The notes under the pieces were generated by a model, which had not been told where the DNA came from, did no database searches, and saw only the letters and a list, made by a program, of their open reading frames with translations. From NCBI GenBank assembly GCA_026984795.1, contig JALSRK010000045.1, forward strand, positions 106,417-170,416: a stretch of DNA of 64,000 bases, read 5' to 3'. Positions 1-8,989 of this stretch are shown in pieces (within the stretch, counting starts at the first letter, position 1; every line of letters starts with the position of its first letter). The DNA comes from Solibacteraceae bacterium (lineage in GTDB: Bacteria; Acidobacteriota; Terriglobia; Bryobacterales; Bryobacteraceae). Position numbers and translations under genes: made by a program.

Positions 1-282
1 TCGCACAACGGCTGGTCGGCGTGCCTGAACAACCGCAAGGAGTTCCTGGTGAGCCGCCGCTACGACATCACCCACATCGTGGACCGCGTGGGCGGCGGCG
101 ACTGCTTCGCCGCCGGTTTGATCTACGGCCTGGACAACTACGACTCCCACCGGGACGCCCTCGAGTTCGCCGTGGCGGCCTCCTGCCTGAAGCACTCCAT
201 CTCCGGAGACTTCGCCCGGCTGAGCCGCGACGACGTGCTGGCCCTGGTGCGGGGCGGGGGCTCCGGCCGCGTGCAGAGATAG
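1..282 (+). CDS. PfkB-family carbohydrate kinase, C-terminal fragment
   Basis: Only the last 93 codons are inside the window; the reading frame is open from base 1. The fragment carries the PfkB C-terminal signature as [12 protein letters not shown], at about residues 28-39 of the fragment. The Asp after the glycines is the expected catalytic base and the glycines form the anion hole. Such kinases phosphorylate sugars or 2-keto-3-deoxygluconate with ATP in the cytoplasm. The usual DTxGAGD is changed to DRVGGGD, which is seen in KDG kinase-like members, but the substrate cannot be fixed from this piece. A hairpin terminator follows about 60 bases downstream, so this is the last gene of its unit. 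Confidence 0.85.
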   Translation, partial: SHNGWSACLNNRKEFLVSRRYDITHIVDRVGGGDCFAAGLIYGLDNYDSHRDALEFAVAASCLKHSISGDFARLSRDDVLALVRGGGSGRVQR

Positions 283-339
283 GCTCCGAAGAGTTTCTCG
301 TTGGACGCGGTGCGCCTTTTGGCTTCCGCAACTTGTTCC

Positions 340-374
340 GCCCCTGAGGGGAGCTTCCGCTCAGGGGCTCTTTT
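340..374 (+). terminator. Rho-independent terminator after the sugar kinase
   Basis: A 9-bp perfect stem (gcccctgag pairing with ctcaggggc, 340-348 and 360-368) with an 11-base loop is followed by TCTTTT. It lies downstream of the kinase stop and before the sulfatase, so it isolates the two units. Confidence 0.75.
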
Positions 375-477
375 CGTACATGGGACTGCGCGATGCGGGC
401 CGGGGAGTCTGCACGTCCCGGAAGCGGGCCGCCTCCGTTAGCGTTCTCGCCCCGGCCCCGGATATGCTCAATAGGTT

Positions 478-1950
478 ATGGCGGAATTCACCCGGCGTGC
501 GTTCTTCCAAGCGGCCGCCGGAGGAGCGGCCGCCGCAGCGGCCCAGTCCGAACGGCCATCCCGCCCGAACGTGCTGCTGCTGATGTCGGACCAGCACCGC
601 TGGGACGCCTTCGGCTTCACCGGTAACCAGGCCATCCGGACGCCCAACTTCGACCGCCTGGCGGCCGGCGGCACGCGCTTCACCGAATGCTGGGCGCAAC
701 ACCCGGTCTGCATGCCCTCGCGGGCGTCGATCTTCACCGGGCGCTATCCGAGCGTCCACGGCGTGCGCACGAACGGCGTGCCGCTGCCGCGCAGCGAGAC
801 AACCCTTGCCCGGGTGTTCGCCGAAAACGGCTACCGCACCGGCGGGGCGGGGAAGTTTCACTTCATCCCCCACTATCCCTACGGCAGCCCGCTGCCGACG
901 ATGGACACCTATCCGGGGCCGTACTACGGCTTCCAGGAGTTCCACATCGGCGAGGACGGCCGCAGCGGCGAGCAGTGGGAATGGATCGAGAAGAACTACC
1001 CGGAGTACCACCGCAAGCCGGACCACGAGATTCCCTTGCGGCTGCACAACACCTGGTGGGCGGCCTCGCACACCATCGACTTCATCCGCCGCTGCGTCCG
1101 GCGCCGGGAGCCGTTCTTCGCCTTCTGCTCCTTCGTCGATCCCCACCACCCCTACGACCCGCCGCCGCCCTACCGCGACATGTACCGGGAAGAGGACATG
1201 CCCCGGCCCATCGGGCGCGAGGGCGAGCACGAGGGAAAGCCGCCTTACGTCGCGCGGCTGGTGAAGAACTACCGGCGCTGGTGCGAGCGCGTGCTCTACC
1301 ACCGCACCCAGTACTACGGCGAGGTGACCTTCATCGACGATTCCATCGGCCGCATCCTGAAAGCCCTCGATGACCTCGGCGTCCGCGATGACACCTTGAT
1401 CGTCTACCTGCCGGACCACGGCGACCTGCTCGGCGACCACCACCTGTTCTTCAAGGGCCAGCAGCACTACCGCGAGTGCGCCAATCTGACGATGCTGGTG
1501 AACTGGCCGGGCAAGGTAAAGGCCGGCAAGGTGGTCGATGGCTTCGTCCAAGAGATCGACGTCTTCCCCACGATCGCCGAGCTGGCGCGCCTGCCGCGGA
1601 CGCCGGGCGTGCAAGGGCGGTCGCAGGCCGAGGTTCTCACCACCGATTCGACGAGCACCGGCTACGACTCGATCCTCATCGAGCACGCCATTCATGGGGA
1701 AACCGCCCCGGGCGTCCCGCAGCCGGACGTGCCGGACTGCTACACCGTGCGGACCAAGGAATGGCGGATGACCTACTACCCGTCGCTCGGAACCGGCGAG
1801 CTCTACGATCTGGAGAAGGATCCCCAGGAGCTGTACAACCGCTGGGCGGATCCGAAGCTGGAGGCTGTCCGCCGGAAGATGAAGAACCTGCTGCTCGACC
1901 GCGTGCTGGCGGCCCGCGATCCACTGCCGGTGCGAATCAAACGCTACTAG
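478..1950 (+). CDS. Exported sulfatase (Tat signal, type I formylglycine family)
   Basis: A 490-residue sulfatase of the alkaline-phosphatase superfamily, which hydrolyses sulfate esters on glycans or other organic sulfates. The N-terminus has a twin-arginine motif (TRRAFFQ, residues 5-11) and an alanine-rich hydrophobic stretch to about 22, so export by Tat is likely. The metal-binding Asp lies in LMSDQHRWD (about 35-43). The signature CMPSR (78-82) supplies the Cys that must be oxidised to formylglycine. A second metal site is seen in LPDHGDLLGDHH. The ATG has no Shine-Dalgarno sequence; a TATGCT hexamer ends 9 bases upstream (463-468), so the mRNA may be leaderless. The gene ends 6 bp from the convergent kamA-like gene. 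Substrate unknown. Confidence 0.9.
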   Translation: MAEFTRRAFFQAAAGGAAAAAAQSERPSRPNVLLLMSDQHRWDAFGFTGNQAIRTPNFDRLAAGGTRFTECWAQHPVCMPSRASIFTGRYPSVHGVRTNGVPLPRSETTLARVFAENGYRTGGAGKFHFIPHYPYGSPLPTMDTYPGPYYGFQEFHIGEDGRSGEQWEWIEKNYPEYHRKPDHEIPLRLHNTWWAASHTIDFIRRCVRRREPFFAFCSFVDPHHPYDPPPPYRDMYREEDMPRPIGREGEHEGKPPYVARLVKNYRRWCERVLYHRTQYYGEVTFIDDSIGRILKALDDLGVRDDTLIVYLPDHGDLLGDHHLFFKGQQHYRECANLTMLVNWPGKVKAGKVVDGFVQEIDVFPTIAELARLPRTPGVQGRSQAEVLTTDSTSTGYDSILIEHAIHGETAPGVPQPDVPDCYTVRTKEWRMTYYPSLGTGELYDLEKDPQELYNRWADPKLEAVRRKMKNLLLDRVLAARDPLPVRIKRY

Positions 1951-1956
1951 TCCCCT

Positions 1957-4179
1957 TCAGCCGCCCACCGCCACCGGCTCCTCTTCCGGCGGGGCCAGAG
2001 CGAAGTTGGTAAGCTTCTTCGTCACCTGGAACTCGAAAGGCGGGTATTCGTAGATCGGGGCCCGCGGCTCGGTGACGCCGGCGGAATAGCCCCAGAGGTC
2101 CTTGTATTCTTGCAAGTCTTCGCCGATTTCATCCAGGTGCCGCAGGTACTCGGCGATAGACTTCGACTCGATGATGATCACCTTGCCCATCTGCTCGATG
2201 ATAGGGCTATGGGCGCGGGTGCGGTCGTGGTCGAACTCGAGGATGCGGCGGCCGTAGCGGGTGATGCCGATGGTGCGGAAAGTCAGGCTCTTGCCGACGC
2301 CGGGCAGGTTCAAGACGCTGCGGTCGATCCCGAGGAACGGCAGCCGGGCGCGGGTCCGCAGCTCGGCGATGCGGTCGATGATGTGGGCCGGATCGTCGGC
2401 GAGGCGCCGCAACATCTCCTCGTATTCTGCGGGCACGTGGCCGTAGCGCTTTTCTTCGATCTGCTCCTGAACCGAGCGGGCGTTCGGCGCGAAGTTGTGC
2501 CAGTTCTCCATGTAACCTTTCACGGTGAAGGTGTAGTAAGGCAGGATGCCGATCTCGCCTAGTGCCTGGCGGAGCCGGGCGGCGTGGCCCCGGCGCGAGG
2601 CGGCGGTGGTGAGCACGAGCTGGTTGGTGACGATCCAGCCGGCATCGAGCAGCCGGGCCACGGCTTCGCGGGAGTCCGGCGTGATCTCCATCGGCGACTC
2701 GAAGTGGGTCTGGACGACGAACTGGCGCACCCCTACCTCCCACGCCTTTTCCCTGAAGTCGCGCAGCACCTTGGCCAGCGACGGGGTGATCCGCTGGGGC
2801 AGATAGACGGGCAGGCGCGTGCCGAGGCGGACCCGCTGCAGCTCGGCGTACTTCTCGCCGTCCGGCCGCTTGCGGTTGGCCTCCCTCTTGCGCACGGCCA
2901 TCTCGTAGACGGCGTCGAGGATCTGCTCGAGCTGGCTGTCGGTGGACATCAGGGCGTCGCCGCCGGTGATCAGGATGTCGCGCAACTGGGAGTCGTTTTC
3001 GAAGTACTCCATCAGCCGGCGGAGCTTCTCGGGCCAGGTCTCGCGGGGCATCAGCCGGTCCAGATCGAAGTTCAGGTTGCCCCGCTGGAAGTCGTACATG
3101 CGTTGGCAGGAAGCGCACAGTCCCCCGCAGGCCCGGCCCACAGTGTCGGGAATGAGAATCGCCACGTCGGGGTAACGCCGGTGGATGTTGGTTTCGGTGG
3201 GCAGCAGCCAGCCGGCGGCGTTGGGCTCGCCGGGACGGACCTGGTCTTCCTTTTCCCAGGCGACGATGTTGCCGAACTCCTCTACCAGCTGCTCGCTGTA
3301 GAGCACGTAGTGGCGGATGGCAAGGTCCGCGCCGACGGCGAAGTAAGGAACGCGGACGTGCAGCAGCGAAAGGTAGTACGGGTTGACGAAGAAGGGGATC
3401 CCCTTGTCGCGGGCCCGGTAGAGGATCTTCATGGTGTCCGGGTCCAGCGAGTAGCCGAGCATCTCGTTGAGCAGATCCGGATTCCGTACGGCGAAGGTGA
3501 GGTGGAACTGGCTCTCCTGCCACCACTCGAGCGCCATGAGGTACTTCTCTTCGTCCGAGAGGCCCGGCGGGAAGCGGTAGCGGGAGCTGCGGATCTCGCC
3601 GTTGTCGATGCGCCGGATGATGATCTTCAGGATGCGGTCGCGGTTCTCCTCGCGCAGGCGGATGATGCGCGGGTCGAGGCCGGTGGGCCAGCGGTCCATC
3701 CATTCCTCGACCTGGGCGCGGGAAGGCAGGCTACGCTGCGACTTTCCGGTGAACTGGCGGAACAGCTCCAGCATGTCCTCGAAAAAGTAGGGCTTGGCCC
3801 CGCCGGTGCCGTAGGTGACCGCCAGCCAGATGAGGCGGATGGGATCCGAGACCGCCGGCGCGCCCCGCAGGTTCAGGTCGGGGAAGGTGCGGCCGGCGTT
3901 GTCGATGTAGTCGAGCAGGCGCACGGCGGCCAGGTCCCGCCATTCGAGGGCTTCGAAGTCCTCGCGGGTGGGGTGCTCGGCCTCGTAAAAGCGGCGGGCG
4001 GCGGGGCGGTGCTCGAGCTCCCGCAGCACCCAGTTCTTGACGCCCACCAGCGCTTCGGTCTCGTTGCGGGAGTTCCGCATGATCTCGTCGAGCGGCGGGT
4101 TCTCGCGCAGGAGCTTGTTCAGCAGGCGGTGGCTTTTGACGTTGATGGCGATCTTGTCGAGGACTTCGATCTCGGTCAT
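1957..4179 (-). CDS. KamA-family radical SAM protein (lysine 2,3-aminomutase-like)
   Basis: A 740-residue member of the PLP-dependent radical SAM aminomutase family. The [4Fe-4S]/SAM site is CGGLCASC (C351, C355, C358; CxxxCxxC spacing). GGDAL at 406-410 is the SAM-binding strand typical of KamA. LPGVGK (625-630) matches the PLP-lysine motif PGGGGK of lysine 2,3-aminomutase, making K630 the likely Schiff-base lysine. It is far longer than classical KamA (about 415 residues), with about 300 extra residues at the N-terminus and a C-terminal extension. Classical members move an amino group from the alpha to the beta carbon of lysine or glutamate; the substrate of this long form is not known to me. 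A TACAAT hexamer lies on the minus strand at 4202-4207, just upstream of the ATG. Confidence 0.85.
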   Translation of the reverse strand: MTEIEVLDKIAINVKSHRLLNKLLRENPPLDEIMRNSRNETEALVGVKNWVLRELEHRPAARRFYEAEHPTREDFEALEWRDLAAVRLLDYIDNAGRTFPDLNLRGAPAVSDPIRLIWLAVTYGTGGAKPYFFEDMLELFRQFTGKSQRSLPSRAQVEEWMDRWPTGLDPRIIRLREENRDRILKIIIRRIDNGEIRSSRYRFPPGLSDEEKYLMALEWWQESQFHLTFAVRNPDLLNEMLGYSLDPDTMKILYRARDKGIPFFVNPYYLSLLHVRVPYFAVGADLAIRHYVLYSEQLVEEFGNIVAWEKEDQVRPGEPNAAGWLLPTETNIHRRYPDVAILIPDTVGRACGGLCASCQRMYDFQRGNLNFDLDRLMPRETWPEKLRRLMEYFENDSQLRDILITGGDALMSTDSQLEQILDAVYEMAVRKREANRKRPDGEKYAELQRVRLGTRLPVYLPQRITPSLAKVLRDFREKAWEVGVRQFVVQTHFESPMEITPDSREAVARLLDAGWIVTNQLVLTTAASRRGHAARLRQALGEIGILPYYTFTVKGYMENWHNFAPNARSVQEQIEEKRYGHVPAEYEEMLRRLADDPAHIIDRIAELRTRARLPFLGIDRSVLNLPGVGKSLTFRTIGITRYGRRILEFDHDRTRAHSPIIEQMGKVIIIESKSIAEYLRHLDEIGEDLQEYKDLWGYSAGVTEPRAPIYEYPPFEFQVTKKLTNFALAPPEEEPVAVGG

Positions 4180-4685
4180 GGCTGGCGTCCCCCTTGCCAG
4201 GATTGTACCTTGCGGCCGGGCGGGGCATCACTGGGGCAGGTCCGCCCGGACGGCGATGCTCGATTTCGCGGCCGTTTTGCGCATCTATTCTACAGAGGGG
4301 CCTGGCGGTGCATAGCGGCCGCGGGCGGGCCGCGGCGCCCGGGATACAGGAAGGCATTGAGCTTGGCTACGGCGGAATTGGAAACCGGAAGCCGGGCCGC
4401 CCGCCTTTCCGGCGCCGGCCTGTGTCGTCTCGCGGGCGCTGAGCCGCTGTCCCTTGACGCCGGAGGAATGGGCGCCGTAGAGCGCTCGAGGAGGTCCAGA
4501 GGAGGCGCCGGGACGCCGCGACGGACGGCCGTCAAGGCGTCCAGGCTGCTCGCCGGGTCTGAGCTTGCGCCGGCCGGGGCCGATAGTATTCTTTGGAGGA
4601 GGCTCCGTCGAGGGGGCCTGCGCGGCTGGGCTCCAAGGCCCGCTGCGCTGCTGGTTTTTTCAACACCGTCGTTCAGGAGGAAGCC
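4180..4685. other. 506-bp divergent intergenic region
   Basis: It separates the KamA-type gene (minus) from the unrecognised plus-strand gene. Short open frames are present on both strands, but none shows a recognisable protein or a good ribosome binding site. It holds a possible minus-strand -10 (TACAAT, 4202-4207) and a possible plus-strand promoter near 4565-4592. No repeat or RNA gene was recognised. Confidence 0.5.
4565..4592 (+). promoter_or_regulatory. Weak candidate promoter for the 4686 gene
   Basis: TTGCGC (4565-4570) and TATTCT (4587-4592) are spaced by 16 bases, about 90 bases before the GTG start. The -35 matches the consensus at only three positions, so this is tentative. Confidence 0.3.
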
Positions 4686-5519
4686 GTGTCCAACCCGTAC
4701 TGGAATGGTGTACAGAAAGCTCATCTGACGCAAGAACAGGTCACCGCCGCATGGGGGCGGCGGGGCACGCCGCACAGTCTCACGGCCATCGCCTTCGTCA
4801 ACCGGGCGTTCGAGATCTATTACGACGCGATGCAGAAGATTCAGGAATGCCCCGACCAAGCCCAGGCCACCCTGATGTTCAAGGAGCTGAGAGACGCCGC
4901 CACGGAGGGATGGGGCTTCGGCATCAGCGACCTTGAAGAGGCCTTCGAGCACCTCCACGCCAATCGGGGGCGTTGGACCGATGGTGAGACGAAGAATTAC
5001 TACGGCGGCCCGAACAAGGTCTTCCATCGGGCGATCGTCACGGCGCCGGTTTCCATCGTCAACTTCATGAACGCGGTGGACAGCCGGATGAGCCGGTTGC
5101 GGACGATAGTCCAGAATTTCGATCACCAGACCCGCGAGCTGGCCCGAGCCCAGCAGGCCGGGGACTGGGACCGGGTCGGGAAGATTCTCGGCGAAATCAA
5201 GAAATGGGGCGAGAAGGCCAAGCCCTTTCTCTGGTTCGCTCCGCGGGCGGAGGCCCGAGTGGGAATGGCCACCAGCTTCGCCGGTGTGCTCTCGCAGATC
5301 CACACCGGCCTCACGATCTACACACGCTCCCGGCAGGCGGGCTTCAGCGAAGGAATGTCAACCGCCATTGCCGCCTTGCGCACCGCTGTCGGCTGGGTGC
5401 CGGTGCTCGGTTCCTTCTACGGCAAGGCTGTCGAGCTGATCCCGGGGCTCACGACCTGGTACCGCGGGTTGATCGAGAACCGCATCCGGCAGATCGAACG
5501 GGCCTCCCGGGGCTACTGA
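4686..5519 (+). CDS. Hypothetical protein, unrecognised family
   Basis: A 277-residue protein I do not recognise. The start is set by a perfect AGGAGG (4675-4680) placed 5 bases before a GTG; an upstream in-frame TTG at 4593 overlaps the candidate -10 and is less likely. There is no signal peptide. The N-terminal two thirds look helical and rich in charged and aromatic residues. The segment around residues 225-258 is hydrophobic with glycines and prolines (VGWVPVLGSFYG, then ELIPGLTTWYRG) and could be a membrane hairpin or buried core. The tail is basic (RIRQIERASRG). It appears to be a single-gene unit between a divergent KamA gene and a histidine kinase. I assign no function. Confidence 0.75.
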   Translation: MSNPYWNGVQKAHLTQEQVTAAWGRRGTPHSLTAIAFVNRAFEIYYDAMQKIQECPDQAQATLMFKELRDAATEGWGFGISDLEEAFEHLHANRGRWTDGETKNYYGGPNKVFHRAIVTAPVSIVNFMNAVDSRMSRLRTIVQNFDHQTRELARAQQAGDWDRVGKILGEIKKWGEKAKPFLWFAPRAEARVGMATSFAGVLSQIHTGLTIYTRSRQAGFSEGMSTAIAALRTAVGWVPVLGSFYGKAVELIPGLTTWYRGLIENRIRQIERASRGY

Positions 5520-5661
5520 GTCCGGTTGCGTGGCGGCGCGGTATCTGCCCCGGGCCCGGTTCTGTTCCCGGCCACGCCCGAAGCTCGCTGACGATTTCCG
5601 CCGCCCTGGCGGGTCTCGTTTCCAAGCAGCCCTGTCAGAATAGAGAAGGGCCGTTTCGACC

Positions 5662-6981
5662 GTGGGAGGAGCCGAACAGCATACCGTCGTCCTGCTGGTG
5701 AAGATCGCCGTGGCGGCTTCCCTCGCCAGCATCATGGTCCGCTTCGCCGCCTTCCAGCGGATGCTGATGCGCGAGCAGCGCACCCTGGGCCAGCGGCTGC
5801 GCCTGGCGCTCGGATTCTCGGCCGTCTTCGCCGCCGGCGTCGGCACCCGCGTGTTGACCAAATCTTATCTAGCCGTGGATCTGGGGCTCGAGGGCAGTTT
5901 GCTGGCCGGCGTCGTCGGTGGTTATTTCACCGGACTGGTGTCCGGCGTGCTGATCTCCCTGCCGGCGATGTTCAACGGCGAGTGGCTCACCATGGTCCTC
6001 TTCGCCGGTGTGGGTGTGCTGGGCGGCTTGCTCCGGGACCTCGCCCCCGAGCCGGAAGAGGTCTGGAAGTTTTCTCCGCTGCTCGATCTGAGCCTCGTAC
6101 GGCTGGTCCGAAAGTGGAGCGACCACCGGCGCACGGCCTTCCACTCCTTCTTTCTGCTGGCGATCCTGTTCGCCGAGTTCCTGCGGTTCAGCCTCGCCAG
6201 GATCTTCGGTCCGCAGTACCTGTTCGGGCTTCATCCCGGTTGGCCGCATCCCCACCCGGCAAGTGTCATCGGCGTCTACGTGACGACGGTCTTCTGCGTG
6301 ACGATCCCGCTGAAGATTTGGAACAACACCCGGACCGAGCAGAAACTCGAGGTCCAGCAGCGCCTGCTGAGCGAGGCCCGTTTGCAGGCCCTTACCAGCC
6401 AGATCAATCCGCACTTCCTCTTCAACACGTTGAATACGGTCTCTTCGCTGATCCGCATCAACCCGGAGAAGGCCCGGGCCGTCGTGCAGAAGCTTTCGAG
6501 CATCCTGAGGCGGCTGCTCCGCAAGCATGATGCCTTCAGCCCGCTGCGCGAAGAGCTCGACTTCATAGATGACTACCTGTCCATTGAAATGGTACGCTTC
6601 GGAGATAGCTTGAAATTCGTCAAGGAGGTGGATCCGCAGACGCTGGACTGCCTGGTGCCGAGCATGTTGCTGCAGCCTCTGGTGGAGAACAGCCTTCGTC
6701 ACGGGCTGGCGGGCAAGGTGGGCGGCGGGACGATCCGCATCCGCAGCGAGCTCAAGGACGGGCGCCTGCGGCTGGCGGTGGAGGACGACGGCGTCGGCAT
6801 TCCGGAATCCGCCATGGCTAAACTGTTCGAACAGGGCATCGGCATCAGCAACGTGAACGAGAGGCTGAAGGTGGTGTTCGGCAACGATTACCGTATGTGG
6901 ATCGACAGCCAGCCTGGAGAAGGGACGCGCACCGAGATTGAGATCCCCGACCTGCATCCCGGCCCCGGAGCTCCCGCCTGA
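5662..6981 (+). CDS. LytS-type sensor histidine kinase (5TMR plus His_kinase)
   Basis: A 439-residue membrane histidine kinase. Hydrophobic segments across residues about 10-215 form the multi-pass sensor, resembling the LytS 5TM receptor module with its GVVGGYFTGLVSG segment. The kinase core has the His_kinase box SQINPHFLFNTLNTV (246-260, phospho-acceptor H251), the N box LVENSLRHGL (340-349), the G box DDGVGI (375-380) and GISNVNERL. It would autophosphorylate and pass phosphate to a LytTR-type regulator, but no response regulator lies nearby. The GTG at 5662 is the first in-frame start; an ATG at 5734 is an alternative. The methyltransferase gene follows after 27 bases, so they may be cotranscribed. 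Confidence 0.88.
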   Translation: MGGAEQHTVVLLVKIAVAASLASIMVRFAAFQRMLMREQRTLGQRLRLALGFSAVFAAGVGTRVLTKSYLAVDLGLEGSLLAGVVGGYFTGLVSGVLISLPAMFNGEWLTMVLFAGVGVLGGLLRDLAPEPEEVWKFSPLLDLSLVRLVRKWSDHRRTAFHSFFLLAILFAEFLRFSLARIFGPQYLFGLHPGWPHPHPASVIGVYVTTVFCVTIPLKIWNNTRTEQKLEVQQRLLSEARLQALTSQINPHFLFNTLNTVSSLIRINPEKARAVVQKLSSILRRLLRKHDAFSPLREELDFIDDYLSIEMVRFGDSLKFVKEVDPQTLDCLVPSMLLQPLVENSLRHGLAGKVGGGTIRIRSELKDGRLRLAVEDDGVGIPESAMAKLFEQGIGISNVNERLKVVFGNDYRMWIDSQPGEGTRTEIEIPDLHPGPGAPA

Positions 6982-7008
6982 TGTTCCCTGATCACCGAGG
7001 AGAATCTG

Positions 7009-7695
7009 TTGAGCGACTTCGAACTGACACTGCTCGATTACCGCGCCGAGCGGTTTCCCAGAACGATTGCCCATCGCACAAGGAAAGTCTACGACCGGCT
7101 GGCGGCCGTCTATCCGGTTTCCACGCTGCTCTTCCACTCGCGCGCCCACCGCGCAGCGCTGCGTGATTCCGGCGTCCAGGACGGTATGCGGGTGCTCGAA
7201 GCGGCCACCGGGTCGGGCGAAATGTTCCGCCGCCTCGTCAAAGCCAACCGGAACGGCCTGACGGTTGGCTTCGATCTCTCCCCGCGCATGGCGGCCAGGA
7301 CATTCAACCGCGTCCGGCGCAAACACCCCGGGGCGAAGACCTCGTGCCAGGCGGTGGACGCGCGGCAGATGCCTTTCGCCGACGCCAGCTTTGACACGGT
7401 GTTCTGTTGCTACCTGTTGGAGCTGCTGGCCCTCGACGACATCGCCTCGGCGGTGAACGAGTTCTACCGGGTTCTGCGGCCCGGAGGTTCACTCGCCCTG
7501 ATCCTCATCGGGCAGAACTCGGGCATCTTCAACCGCATCTACCGCGTGCTCGGCGGCCTTGTGCCCGCCTTCTGGGGACGGCAGGTCGAAGAACGCGTCC
7601 CGGCGCTGCTCGAAGCCCGGGGCTTTGCGATCGCCAGTGACCGCACCGTGCGCCAGAACTTCTACCCTTCGCGAGTGCTTGTAGCGCGCCGCTGA
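7009..7695 (+). CDS. Class I SAM-dependent methyltransferase
   Basis: A 228-residue Rossmann-fold methyltransferase, cytoplasmic. Motif I is VLEAATGSGE (62-71). An acidic strand-2 end lies in VGFDLSPRM, and the post-motif region DARQMPFADASFDTVFCCYLLELL is typical of the Methyltransf_11 (UbiE/small-molecule) subfamily. VLRPGGSLALILIG is motif III. The start is a TTG at 7009 chosen for GAGGAG six bases upstream (6997-7002). It follows the histidine kinase closely. The substrate cannot be told; a lipid or quinone is possible from the UbiE-like pattern, but this is only inference. Confidence 0.85.
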   Translation: MSDFELTLLDYRAERFPRTIAHRTRKVYDRLAAVYPVSTLLFHSRAHRAALRDSGVQDGMRVLEAATGSGEMFRRLVKANRNGLTVGFDLSPRMAARTFNRVRRKHPGAKTSCQAVDARQMPFADASFDTVFCCYLLELLALDDIASAVNEFYRVLRPGGSLALILIGQNSGIFNRIYRVLGGLVPAFWGRQVEERVPALLEARGFAIASDRTVRQNFYPSRVLVARR

Positions 7696-7770
7696 GGGCG
7701 CCGGCGGCTCTAGTCGCCTCCACCCGCCGGATCTCCGATCGCGGCGCCGTGCCCCCGAGGCGGATGGTTG

Positions 7771-7776
7771 TACAAT
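7771..7776 (+). promoter_or_regulatory. Candidate -10 element for the Tat oxidoreductase gene
   Basis: TACAAT at 7771-7776 places transcription start near 7783, about 30 bases before the ATG at 7813. It excludes the upstream in-frame TTG at 7768 as a start. No convincing -35 was found. Confidence 0.4.
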
Positions 7777-7812
7777 ACCCGGCGGCGCATCTCGCCGGAA
7801 AGGCAACTTCCC

Positions 7813-8970
7813 ATGACTACGAACCGCCGGAGATTCCTCGCTGCCGCCGCCGCCCCGCTGTTTGTTCCCCGCTCGGCCTTTGGATCGAACGACAGGATTC
7901 AGTACGGCGTAATCGCCACCGGCGCGCGCGGCCGCTACTTGAACCGCAAGTTCCAGAATCTCGGAGCGAAGTGCGTCGCCCTGTGCGATGTTTACGAGCC
8001 GCATCTCGAACTGGCGGGGGGTGATTCTCCCGAAGCCCGCACTTTCCTTGACTACCACGAGTTACTGGCGATGCCCGGCATCGACGCCGTCGTCCTCGCC
8101 GGTCCGGACCACCAGCACTGGCCGATGCTGAAGGCGGCTTTGGACGCCGGCAAGGATGCGTATTCGGAGAAGCCGCTGTCGTGGTCACTGGCCCAGAGCC
8201 GGGAGATGATCGCCGGAGTGCGGGCGACGGACCGGATTGTTCAGATCGGCATGCAGCGACGGAGCGCTCCGGCCGTCCACCAGGCGCTGCGCGTCGTCCG
8301 GGACGGCATGCTGGGCCGCGTCACCCAGGTGAAGGCGAAATGGAACTGGAACGTCTCACGCCCGCTCGACAACTCCCCGTTGCCCGGCAAGCTCGATTGG
8401 GAGCGCTTCCTCGGGCCGGCGCCCAGGCGGCCGCTGGAGCCGATGCGCTTCCGCAAATGGAGAGTGTTCCGCGACTACGCCGGCGGCAACATGACGGACC
8501 AGGGCGCCCACTTGATGGACGTCGTGCAGTGGTTCCTGGAATCCGGGCCGCCGCAGTCGGCCGTCGCCCAGGGCTTCGTGGCGAAGATGACGGGCGCCGA
8601 ACACCCCGACGTCTTCACCGCCGTCTTCGACTACGGCGATTTCCTCGCCACCTGGTCGCTGAACTACTGCAACGACTTCCACGACTCCTGGTCGATCACC
8701 TTCATGGGCGACGAGGCCACGATGGTGCTCGACAAAGACGGCTTCACCGTCTGGGCCGAGCCTTGGAAGAGCAACCGCGAACCCGTCATGTACGTCCGGG
8801 CGAAGCTGCCCGTCGAGCCCCACATCGAGAACTTTCTCGAGTGCGTTCGGACGCGCCGGGAGCCGAACTGTCCGGTCGAAGTCGCCGCCGAGGCTGTCAG
8901 CGCGCCTCACCTGGCCAATCTGGCCCTCTTCGAAGGGCGCAAGGTGACGATGAAGGCGGCCGGCGGTTAG
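7813..8970 (+). CDS. Gfo/Idh/MocA-family oxidoreductase with Tat signal
   Basis: A 385-residue NAD(P)-dependent oxidoreductase of the glucose-fructose oxidoreductase/inositol dehydrogenase type. The N-terminus MTTNRRRFLAAAAAP is a twin-arginine signal, so it is probably folded with cofactor and exported to the periplasm. The Rossmann nucleotide loop is VIATGARGR (33-41); the catalytic-lysine motif of the family is seen as SEKP (118-121). The C-terminal half is the usual alpha/beta dimerisation and substrate domain. Tat-exported members are abundant in Acidobacteria and Planctomycetes and are thought to oxidise sugars or cyclitols, but the substrate is not predictable. It ends 20 bp from the convergent zapA gene. 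Confidence 0.88.
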   Translation: MTTNRRRFLAAAAAPLFVPRSAFGSNDRIQYGVIATGARGRYLNRKFQNLGAKCVALCDVYEPHLELAGGDSPEARTFLDYHELLAMPGIDAVVLAGPDHQHWPMLKAALDAGKDAYSEKPLSWSLAQSREMIAGVRATDRIVQIGMQRRSAPAVHQALRVVRDGMLGRVTQVKAKWNWNVSRPLDNSPLPGKLDWERFLGPAPRRPLEPMRFRKWRVFRDYAGGNMTDQGAHLMDVVQWFLESGPPQSAVAQGFVAKMTGAEHPDVFTAVFDYGDFLATWSLNYCNDFHDSWSITFMGDEATMVLDKDGFTVWAEPWKSNREPVMYVRAKLPVEPHIENFLECVRTRREPNCPVEVAAEAVSAPHLANLALFEGRKVTMKAAGG

Positions 8971-8989
8971 GCGGGGGAAAGGGCGCCGG

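Noticed and set aside
2584..4728. Long plus-strand open frame over the KamA-type gene
   Set aside because: No recognisable motif. The minus strand has three cofactor motifs in the right order.
4290..5303. Minus-strand open frame opposite the 4686 gene
   Set aside because: Shadow composition and no ribosome binding site; the plus-strand gene has a perfect AGGAGG.
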